Shown here piece after piece: positions 44,905 through 51,932 of a stretch of 64,000 nucleotides of DNA. The notes beneath the pieces are model-generated. The model was not told the DNA's origin, did no database searches, and saw only the letters and a list, made by a program, of their open reading frames with translations. Where the stretch lies: positions 1-64,000 of the forward strand of contig JADBYT010000005.1 of the NCBI GenBank assembly GCA_020402865.1. Reading direction: 5' to 3'. Positions within the stretch are counted from its first letter, which is position 1; each line of letters begins with the position of its first letter. The stretch comes from Bacteroidota bacterium. GTDB taxonomy: Bacteria; Bacteroidota; Bacteroidia; Palsa-965. The position numbers were made by a program, and so were the translations under genes.

Positions 44905-46259
44905 TCGCTCTCGTTTTTTACCTCGCCGTCTTTTATCATTTTGTAAATGGTCGATTTTCCGACATTTAGTTTTTCAGCCACTTTCACAATGTTGTGGTTG
45001 TATCTGCGCAGGTAGGTTTCAATTATTTCGATTGTATATTCTTTCAATGTACGTTCACTGCCCGATAAAACGGATGTGCGTGTGTTGGGTGTAAAAGAAA
45101 TTTCGCTGCTTTTTATTTCGGGCGGATCGGCCAATACAGCGGCAAGTTCAATAATTGATTTGAGTTCGCGCACATTACCGGGAAAGTGATACTGCATGAG
45201 CTTGTTTGCTGCATCGGTTGACAATTTAAGTGGCTGAAGGGCATTCGCTTTACAAAACTCATCGAGAAACGAGCGTGCAAGCAGCAGAATATCATTGCCC
45301 CGCTCACGCAGTGGAGGCAGATGAACCGGAAATCCAATAATTCGGTAATACAAATCCTCTCTGAAACGACCAGCTTTTACTTCCTCTGCAAGGTCTTTAT
45401 GCGTAGCCACAACCAAACGTACATCGAGTGAAACACGTTCATTGCCACCTACGCGGATAAGTTCACGTTCCTGCAATACACGCAGCAGCTTGCTTTGCAT
45501 GGATAAATCCATTTCAGCTATTTCGTCGAGAAAGAGTGTGCCTTTTTCGGCTTCTTCAAAACGCCCGTGCCTGCGTGAAACGGCGCCGGTAAAAGCACCT
45601 TTCTCATGTCCGAACAATTCACTTTCGAGCAACTCCTTTGGGATGGCGGCCATGTTTACAGCCACAAACGGCCTGTTACGGCGGTCGCTGTTAAAGTGAA
45701 TTGCTTTTGCCACCAGCTCTTTGCCTGTGCCCGTTTCGCCGGTAATGGTTACGTTTATGGATGTGCGTATCGCCTTTTCAAGCAAAGCAAATACCTTGCG
45801 CAGCGCGGCACTGTCGCCTTTAATACTATTCGAAAATGAATACTTTTTGCCAAGCTCCTCTTCAAGATACTCCACTTTCCGCTGAAGTGCATGTGTTTCT
45901 CTCGCGGCATTCACTGTTGACCAGAGCAGATCTTTTGTATTCTCGTCTTTCAGCAAATAATCATAAGCTCCTTCTTTTAGCAAACTCACTGCAACAGACA
46001 CATCCTCCTGTGCACTGATAATTACAACTGGAATACCAGGATAACGCTCCCGTATTTTACGAAATAGTTCCTGCCCGGTCATATCAGGCAAGCCATAGTC
46101 TATTGTAATCAAATCAGGAGAAGCTGATAAGGCCTTTAAACAGTCGTGCCCGTTTGTGAACAGCGTAACCGAATTATCCGGATTAAGACTAAGATGATAG
46201 TCAAGAATTTCCCCATACCAGGGATCATCTTCCACAATAAAAATTCTGAATGTGCTCAT
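44901..46259 (-). CDS. Sigma-54-dependent response regulator (NtrC family)
   Basis: A 452-aa protein from the ATG at 46259 (MSTFRIFIVEDDPWYGEILD); an upstream ATG at 46277 is possible. A receiver with phospho-Asp D54 (LITIDYGLPDMTGQE) and K in YDYLLKD is followed by an AAA+ domain with Walker A GETGTGKE, the sigma-54 contact GAFTGA, and Walker B GTLFLDEIAEMD. The C-terminus is a Fis-type HTH (NIVKVAEKLNVGKSTIYKMI). It activates RNA polymerase holding RpoN. It is the first gene of the regulator/H-NOX/kinase set and ends 4 bases into H-NOX. Targets are inferred to be the EPS genes around it. Confidence 0.96.
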   Translation of the reverse strand: MSTFRIFIVEDDPWYGEILDYHLSLNPDNSVTLFTNGHDCLKALSASPDLITIDYGLPDMTGQELFRKIRERYPGIPVVIISAQEDVSVAVSLLKEGAYDYLLKDENTKDLLWSTVNAARETHALQRKVEYLEEELGKKYSFSNSIKGDSAALRKVFALLEKAIRTSINVTITGETGTGKELVAKAIHFNSDRRNRPFVAVNMAAIPKELLESELFGHEKGAFTGAVSRRHGRFEEAEKGTLFLDEIAEMDLSMQSKLLRVLQERELIRVGGNERVSLDVRLVVATHKDLAEEVKAGRFREDLYYRIIGFPVHLPPLRERGNDILLLARSFLDEFCKANALQPLKLSTDAANKLMQYHFPGNVRELKSIIELAAVLADPPEIKSSEISFTPNTRTSVLSGSERTLKEYTIEIIETYLRRYNHNIVKVAEKLNVGKSTIYKMIKDGEVKNESE

Positions 46260-46389
46260 AACGTGCAGGGAAGTCACAGACGAAACTTTCTTTCGTGTTT
46301 ACATGATGGATGAAATGATGAGTTACATGATCTGTTTACTTATTTTACTGAAATACAGATTGGATTATATTATCCTGAATTTAAATGTA

Positions 46390-46404
46390 TTCCAATAACC
46401 GGAA
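46390..46404 (-). promoter_or_regulatory. Candidate operator upstream of the sigma-54 regulator gene
   Basis: TTCCAATAACCGGAA matches 11 of 15 bases of the palindrome TTCCGGAATCCGGAA seen at 48850 and keeps both outer arms. It lies 131 bases upstream of the regulator ATG. No TGGCAC element was found between them. Confidence 0.25.
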
Positions 46405-46467
46405 CTCACATCAATTTGAACGAAATTTTTAAGAATAGGTTACACAATGTAAGTCGCTGAACAGCAA

Positions 46468-47547
46468 CTACTTATAACTTCTTTCGTTTTCTCTTACCAT
46501 GTTTTTCCATTTTTCGAACCGGGCGATGGCTTTTACAAACCTTGTAAAGAGCAGTACCATAGTAAGCTGCACAAGCAGAATATATGTCGTATCTAATTTA
46601 TCTATGGTAAAAAGTGAAAACAGGAGAATACCTATCTGCAACACAAAAATGTGTTTCACAGCCGAGGGGTGATTGTTTCCTGCCAGCAGCAACCAGTGAT
46701 GCAGATGACTGCGATCGGCCATAAAAGGCGAACGTCCTGACCCGATCCGATAAGCAAACACACGTAAAGCATCGGCCACGGGAAGAATAAGTATAGCCGA
46801 AACTAATGCAGCATACGGATGTGCAGTAGTGTTTGCCCCCTGTTCAAGAATAGTCATACCCGACGCCGCCAGCAAAAATCCCAGCATTTGCGAACCGCTG
46901 TCGCCCATAAAAACCGAGGCTGGTGTAAAATTGTATTTTAGAAACAGAACCAGTGCTGCAATAAAAGGCAACAGCAGCAACAGCATTGATGTTGATCCGC
47001 ATAATAAAAAAAGAATACTGAATACAGTAAGCCCTGTTAAAGCCAGCACACCCGAAAGTCCGTCGATTCCATCGATAAGATTAAACGCATTGGTGGCTCC
47101 GGCATAAATAACCGTACTTAACAGAATCTGGGCCGGCCATGCAAGTTCATACACGCCAAACACACCGTGCAACGATTGCAGCCTGAGCCCTGAGAGCGAA
47201 AGCAAGGCACCACAGCCCAACTGCACCAGCAAACGCATCAACGGCCTGAGGTTTCGCTGATCGTCCCATGCGCCTATGCCGCAAAGTACAAGCAATGCAA
47301 GTGTTTCAAACAGGTGCGAAGCCAGAAAAGACCGGCCCGTTTCAAACATAACCAGAGCTCCAAACACAGAAAGAGCAATAACTACACCGCCGGCTGCCGG
47401 CACCGGCTTAATATGTTTCTTTCGGTTGTCAGGCTTATCAACCCAGCCTTTATGCAAATAGACACGAATGAAGGCCGGAAAAAGCAAGGTGGCCAGCAGA
47501 AATGAAACTCCTGCCATGAGTAATGCCTGAGTGAGATGTGTGTGCAT
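46468..47547 (-). CDS. WecA/MraY-family undecaprenyl-phosphate sugar-1-phosphate transferase
   Basis: A 359-aa polytopic membrane protein with about ten to eleven helices. It has KKHIKPVPAAGGVVIALSVF near the N-terminus, the catalytic segment NAFNLIDGIDGLSGVLALTG, and the SHLHHWLL motif in a cytoplasmic loop. The family transfers a HexNAc-1-phosphate from UDP-sugar to undecaprenyl phosphate, which here would prime the EPS repeat unit. Its start lies 2 bases after the DUF1972 glycosyltransferase stop; 208 bases separate its end from the regulator gene. Confidence 0.93.
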   Translation of the reverse strand: MHTHLTQALLMAGVSFLLATLLFPAFIRVYLHKGWVDKPDNRKKHIKPVPAAGGVVIALSVFGALVMFETGRSFLASHLFETLALLVLCGIGAWDDQRNLRPLMRLLVQLGCGALLSLSGLRLQSLHGVFGVYELAWPAQILLSTVIYAGATNAFNLIDGIDGLSGVLALTGLTVFSILFLLCGSTSMLLLLLPFIAALVLFLKYNFTPASVFMGDSGSQMLGFLLAASGMTILEQGANTTAHPYAALVSAILILPVADALRVFAYRIGSGRSPFMADRSHLHHWLLLAGNNHPSAVKHIFVLQIGILLFSLFTIDKLDTTYILLVQLTMVLLFTRFVKAIARFEKWKNMVRENERSYK

Positions 47548-47549
47548 AT

Positions 47550-48758
47550 TCAGCGTTTTTGATAGAATAATTGAGTTGACTGGAGATGTGTTGCGCCGAG
47601 CTCGCCCAATTCATGTATGCTCAGCAATTCTGCATTCGACTGCAGCGAGTTGCGTATTTCCCCTTCAAGTGCACAGCGTATTACATCGCCATACCGCGCA
47701 GCCACTGCATGCCACGTGTAACGTTGCGCTGCAATTTTTTTCATTGCATTTCCCTGTGCAAGAATTTTAAGGTAGGGTGTGTGCATAACGAGATTGGCAA
47801 GCGAAGTTGCATCGGCGAAATACAGGGCTTTTTGCTGTGTGGTGGTGCGGTTGTAGCTCACATCAAAGCAGCACACACAGCAACCTAAAGTCATTGCTTC
47901 TACCAGCGAGGGGTTGGTGCCACCTGCACTGTGGCCGTGCAAGTAGAGCATGCAGTTGGTGCGCATCGCATCAATTAGCCGCTGATCGTAAATCGGGTCG
48001 AGCAGGAAAATGTTGCCATAATCGGCGTATTTTTCCAGAAGGGTTTTCCCGTATTCGCTTTTGCTCCAGTTACCCACCAGCACCAGTTGTCTGTTTGGAA
48101 TACTACTGAAAGCATCAAGCATGAGATGAATATTATTTTCAGGCTCAATGCGGCACACTGAAAATGCATAGGGTTTAGATAAAAACGGGTATCGTTTTAA
48201 ATCGGCATTGGTAAAACTCTGCTGCGTCACATGGTCGCCCCCGTATTCAATAATGCAACTCAAACTCTCGTACCGTTTTGCGGTGTAATCCTGTATGCTT
48301 TCGTTATCGGCAATATTCACATGTGCATAACGCACGGCAAGCATTTCGGCAAACCATAAATACCACGCAGCCATACGCCCCCATTTATCCCGCTTCCACT
48401 CAATCCCGTCAACCGACACAATAATTTTTTTGCGTGTAAACCAGCGCACAAACGGAATCATAAATCCGCCGCTTACACCAAGAATAAGCAATACATCGTT
48501 TTTGAAAAGCGCATGTAATATACTTACTGCGTCGTAAATAATACTTTGAATACCGTTGGCTTTAAATGGCAAATACACAAGCCGGGTATTCCCTTCGTGC
48601 GCTTTACGCTCCTCTTTACGGTAAGCCTGCTTTGAGCAATACACCGTAAACGAATAATCATTGCCCAAATGCGCAGTCAGGCGCGCAGCAAGCGTTTCAA
48701 ATCCGCCGTATCGGGCCGGTATGCCCACAGTTCCTATTATGGCTACTCTGGAATTCAT
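47550..48758 (-). CDS. DUF1972/GT4-type glycosyltransferase
   Basis: A 402-aa GT-B enzyme with the DUF1972 N-terminus (VAIIGTVGIPARYGGFETLA) found on rhamnosyl- and related transferases of EPS loci. The C-terminal donor domain has FSVCRIEPENNIHLMLDAF and HGHSAGGTNPSLVEAMTLGC, the usual variant in this group, where the first Glu of E-x7-E is not present. It likely adds the second sugar after priming. It heads a short unit with the priming transferase and has the best sigma-54 promoter candidate of the window upstream. Confidence 0.92.
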   Translation of the reverse strand: MNSRVAIIGTVGIPARYGGFETLAARLTAHLGNDYSFTVYCSKQAYRKEERKAHEGNTRLVYLPFKANGIQSIIYDAVSILHALFKNDVLLILGVSGGFMIPFVRWFTRKKIIVSVDGIEWKRDKWGRMAAWYLWFAEMLAVRYAHVNIADNESIQDYTAKRYESLSCIIEYGGDHVTQQSFTNADLKRYPFLSKPYAFSVCRIEPENNIHLMLDAFSSIPNRQLVLVGNWSKSEYGKTLLEKYADYGNIFLLDPIYDQRLIDAMRTNCMLYLHGHSAGGTNPSLVEAMTLGCCVCCFDVSYNRTTTQQKALYFADATSLANLVMHTPYLKILAQGNAMKKIAAQRYTWHAVAARYGDVIRCALEGEIRNSLQSNAELLSIHELGELGATHLQSTQLFYQKR

Positions 48759-48782
48759 AGGTTTGAATTTTACTGCTTAATA

Positions 48783-48797
48783 CTTGTACCGTGCCAT
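48783..48797 (-). promoter_or_regulatory. Candidate sigma-54 promoter of the DUF1972 glycosyltransferase gene
   Basis: Minus-strand TATGGCACGGTACAAGTATT: the -24 block TGGCACG is perfect. At the -12 position the G is correctly spaced but is followed by T rather than C. The ATG lies 38 bases downstream of the -24 block. A GAFTGA-type activator is encoded 2.5 kb away. Confidence 0.4.
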
Positions 48798-48849
48798 ACT
48801 CCTATCATCTTGTTAACAAAACAATTACACAAAAAGACAGGAAGTGATT

Positions 48850-48885
48850 TTCCGGAATCCGGAAGCAGGTTTCCATTATCCGGCA
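48850..48885 (-). promoter_or_regulatory. Candidate paired activator sites (UAS)
   Basis: TTCCGGAATCCGGAA (48850-48864) is a perfect 7+1+7 palindrome. TTCCATTATCCGGCA (48871-48885) matches it at 11 of 15 positions. Centres are 21 bases apart, two helical turns, as expected for cooperative dimers. They lie ~60-80 bases upstream of the -24 element. The right copy runs into the 3' end of the next gene. Confidence 0.4.
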
Positions 48886-49952
48886 TGCGCCGTATGTGAG
48901 AAATGAGGATAAGATTCGTTGCAGATATGGCGCACCATATCATGGTACAAATCGTTGCGGAGCCAGAGTTTTTTTATGGCAGCATCAAGCGCGCCGGCAT
49001 TACGCGAGTCGATAAGAAAACCATTTACTCCATGCGTAACCAGTTCGGAAGGGCCGCCTACAGGGGGGGCAATAACCGGACGGCCATAGGCAAATGCTTC
49101 GAGTATGGTCATCCCAAATGTTTCAATCCACTGATCGGGACGTGAAAGATTAACCACCACATGAGCCTGGCTGTAAAACCAATGTGTGTCTGATGTAGCC
49201 GGATGGATTTCCAGATTGGCCGGTGCATTTACCTGCCACTTAAACTTCTCTGCTTCGTTTAAACCGGCATTTAGCACAAGTAAAAAGCGGATTCCCGGAA
49301 AACGCCTGGAAAGCCCGGCATATTCATAAATACCTTTGTATGCTTTGAGTGAAGCCAGCATAAGTACTGTAAACTTCCCTTGCGGACGCGTAAACCTGTG
49401 CTGGGTGGCTTTGTCCCAAAACTCGTCGGGAAGTGTGTTGCGCACCACGCTGGTAGGGGTTTTCGAAAAACGAAAACGACTGGCAGTGTACTGTGATACA
49501 AATACAACCTCACTGGCACAACTCTTAGCCATGAATACAAGGAAACGCTGCAGCCATAGAGGCCGCAGACTTACTTCGTGAATGTGTACAGTTACCTGCA
49601 CACGTTTTAACTTACCGGCCAGCATAGCACCAAAGGGCAGCAATGTATTCACATATACAGAATCATTTCTGTTAAGTGATCGGAGCAGAAAGAAAAATGT
49701 GAAGAGCTGCGACCAGAGGTAACGCATAAATGTAACGGCTTTTGATGGCGACCAGCCGTAAGGAATTCTGGCTACATGAACCTGTAATCCATGAGTAAGA
49801 AAGCCGGTGGGTTTTTCAGTAGAAGTAAGTACAGTTATGCGGTTTCCCATTTTTTGCATATCGCGTAATACTTCGCGCAGCACAAGCGGACTTCCGCTGA
49901 AATCATTGAGCAGATGAACGGCGTAGGTGCGCCCCCAGTGATTGTATTTCAT
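48876..49952 (-). CDS. GT4-family glycosyltransferase
   Basis: A 358-aa GT-B enzyme: HLLNDFSGSPLVLREVLRDM at the acceptor domain, LMLASLKAYKGIYEYAGLSR before the donor domain, and IETFGMTILEAFAYGRPVIA with the E-x7-E motif. It is a cytoplasmic, membrane-associated sugar transferase in repeat-unit assembly. Its start lies 50 bases inside the preceding gene, an unusually long overlap, but the N-terminal sequence is typical for the family and supports it. Confidence 0.92.
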   Translation of the reverse strand: MKYNHWGRTYAVHLLNDFSGSPLVLREVLRDMQKMGNRITVLTSTEKPTGFLTHGLQVHVARIPYGWSPSKAVTFMRYLWSQLFTFFFLLRSLNRNDSVYVNTLLPFGAMLAGKLKRVQVTVHIHEVSLRPLWLQRFLVFMAKSCASEVVFVSQYTASRFRFSKTPTSVVRNTLPDEFWDKATQHRFTRPQGKFTVLMLASLKAYKGIYEYAGLSRRFPGIRFLLVLNAGLNEAEKFKWQVNAPANLEIHPATSDTHWFYSQAHVVVNLSRPDQWIETFGMTILEAFAYGRPVIAPPVGGPSELVTHGVNGFLIDSRNAGALDAAIKKLWLRNDLYHDMVRHICNESYPHFSHTAHAG

Positions 49953-51207
49953 GTGCAGGAGTTTTTGAATTAATTTTTTCTTTATTGATTACAGCCGTGT
50001 AAACATCACGCAGTATTTCGCCGCGCTGCTCCCAGCGAAAGTGTTTTTGATACTGTTCGGCAGCCAGGTGCTGTTCTTTAAGCAGGTGCTGCTTATTGGT
50101 AAAAAGCTTAAACAGTTGTGTTGCAAAAGCATCAACCGCTTGCCTGTAGCTGCATACCGGAACTGCGGTGGTAGCCTGCGGATGCAGAAAAGCTCCCGGC
50201 CCGCAATTGTCCCAGCACACAACCGGCAATGCATAGCTCATGGCTTCGGCCACCACCATGCCCGCACCTTCGTGGCTGGGGAAAAGAAAAACAGATGAAC
50301 TTCGGTAAACAGCTCCCAATTCATGGCGCGGTATCCATGCTATTATTTCTACTTTTTCACGAATTCCTTCGTTTTCGGCAATGCGTTCTATTTCGTTCAG
50401 CATCGGGCCGGTTCCTGCCAGGCGAAGCTTAACTTTTTCCCGATCCTCATCGCCCAGCATCCTGCAAAATGCGGCAAAGCTGCGCACTGTAATATCAAAG
50501 CCTTTGAGCGGAACAAAACGGCCCGCCGAAAAAACAGTGAAGCCTTTGTCGGTTGTTGCTCCGGGCTCTGGCGCCTCGGTTGCTACCGAAGGAAGCAGTG
50601 AATAAGTTGCCGTGCGCGGCAATTTTGCGGCCGATTTTTTGTGCATACAAAACACATGCGATGCACGCCGCCGGGTGATTTTTAAAAACGGATCAAAATT
50701 CCAAAACATCCATTTGAAACCGCGCAGCATATACTCACGCATTTTTTCACGTCGCGAAAACCGGCGCAAAAAAGTGCTGCGAACAGGCGGGTGATGACCA
50801 ACCGGCCCCCAAACCAGCGGGCGGCCAAGTATCCAGAGAAAAGAAGGTGTCCAGTCGTTATGAAAATTGAGGTTGTGTACTACATCAAATTTATTGCGCT
50901 GTGAAAACAAACGAAGCGCAACCGAAATTTGCCAGCAGTAAAAATAGATGAGCGAAAGCAGCGGGCCTTTTTTCCAAAACAACATCCAGCCGGGCCAGTC
51001 AACTGCACGAAACACGATGTTGTCTGTTTGTGCTTTTAGCTCAGGATGTTCGGCTATGTAAGTGTTGATGTGCGGCAAATTATTGCGCCGTGTTACAGCA
51101 ACTACTCGCTGAAATCGAGCAGCCTGCAATACAAACTGCCAACCCATTCCGTCTTCCGATCCTTTGTACGGATTGATTGCATACGCTGTTATAAGTACAG
51201 TTTTCAT
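49903..51207 (-). CDS. GT4-family glycosyltransferase
   Basis: A 434-aa GT-B enzyme. The start (MKTVLITAYAINPYKGSEDG) is typical of a subgroup with GMGWQ glycine-rich acceptor loops. The donor domain shows FSAGRFVPLKGFDITVRSFA and HEGAGMVVAEAMSYALPVVC, with the E-x7-E pattern. The C-terminal ~35 residues are Lys/Ser-rich and encoded by bases shared with the next gene. It overlaps the acyltransferase gene by 4 bases. Confidence 0.93.
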   Translation of the reverse strand: MKTVLITAYAINPYKGSEDGMGWQFVLQAARFQRVVAVTRRNNLPHINTYIAEHPELKAQTDNIVFRAVDWPGWMLFWKKGPLLSLIYFYCWQISVALRLFSQRNKFDVVHNLNFHNDWTPSFLWILGRPLVWGPVGHHPPVRSTFLRRFSRREKMREYMLRGFKWMFWNFDPFLKITRRRASHVFCMHKKSAAKLPRTATYSLLPSVATEAPEPGATTDKGFTVFSAGRFVPLKGFDITVRSFAAFCRMLGDEDREKVKLRLAGTGPMLNEIERIAENEGIREKVEIIAWIPRHELGAVYRSSSVFLFPSHEGAGMVVAEAMSYALPVVCWDNCGPGAFLHPQATTAVPVCSYRQAVDAFATQLFKLFTNKQHLLKEQHLAAEQYQKHFRWEQRGEILRDVYTAVINKEKINSKTPAHEIQSLGAHLRRSSAQ

Positions 51208-51932
51208 ACTGCCGCACGTTGCTGGTTTGTAAATTCAGTTGCTTCATACCGATTGCGCAGCAACCGCGCGGGCACGCCCCCTAAAATGCTGCCCGGCGGA
51301 AAACTGCGGTTAACTACAGCACCCGCGGCAATAACACTACCCTCACCAATACTCACCCCGTCGAGTATGGTTACTTTGCTGCCAATCCAGCAGTTATTGC
51401 CAATACGGATACCGTTTCTTGTTACGCCCTGAAAGCGGATAGCCTGATCAGGGTCTGCTGTAATATGATTTTCGGGATGACAACTGAAATACTGACCAAT
51501 AATGCACTCGTCGCCAATTTCCAAACCACCTGTGCCACCGAGGTAAGCAAATTCGCCCATACCCACACTGTTGCCGATGCGGATAAAACCACAGGGCTGT
51601 TGCGGCGATGTGCAAACTACCAGACGGCTGTATGCTCCAATGCTTACATTGTTGCCAAGCGTAATTCCGCCGCTGCTCATACTGCTCAGTAACACACCAT
51701 CACCAAGCCGGAGAAAACGCCCCCAGCTGATGCGGCGAAGATTGAAAAAAACAACGCCCCGGCCGGCCAGCAGCATACGCGGGTGTTTCATAAAAACAAG
51801 CACACGCATACCACGCAGCAAACAAAACAATTGCTGAAAACAAAACAATAACAGCATACGTGCATCCGCCGCATCCGAAAAAGTAAAATTCGGATTACGC
51901 CTGCGGATGAGTTGTTCAAGCCATTTTTTCAT
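51204..51932 (-). CDS. Hexapeptide-repeat acyltransferase (LbH fold)
   Basis: A 242-aa protein. An N-terminal helical/hydrophobic part precedes a left-handed beta-helix of hexapeptide repeats (ITLGNNVSIGAYSRLVV, IRIGNNCWIGSKVTILDGVS, IGEGSVIAAGAVV) and the end GGVPARLLRNR. A catalytic His is plausible in CHPENHITADP. WcaF/WcaB-like enzymes O-acetylate EPS sugars with acetyl-CoA. It overlaps genes on both sides (17 and 4 bases). Confidence 0.92.
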   Translation of the reverse strand: MKKWLEQLIRRRNPNFTFSDAADARMLLLFCFQQLFCLLRGMRVLVFMKHPRMLLAGRGVVFFNLRRISWGRFLRLGDGVLLSSMSSGGITLGNNVSIGAYSRLVVCTSPQQPCGFIRIGNSVGMGEFAYLGGTGGLEIGDECIIGQYFSCHPENHITADPDQAIRFQGVTRNGIRIGNNCWIGSKVTILDGVSIGEGSVIAAGAVVNRSFPPGSILGGVPARLLRNRYEATEFTNQQRAAV

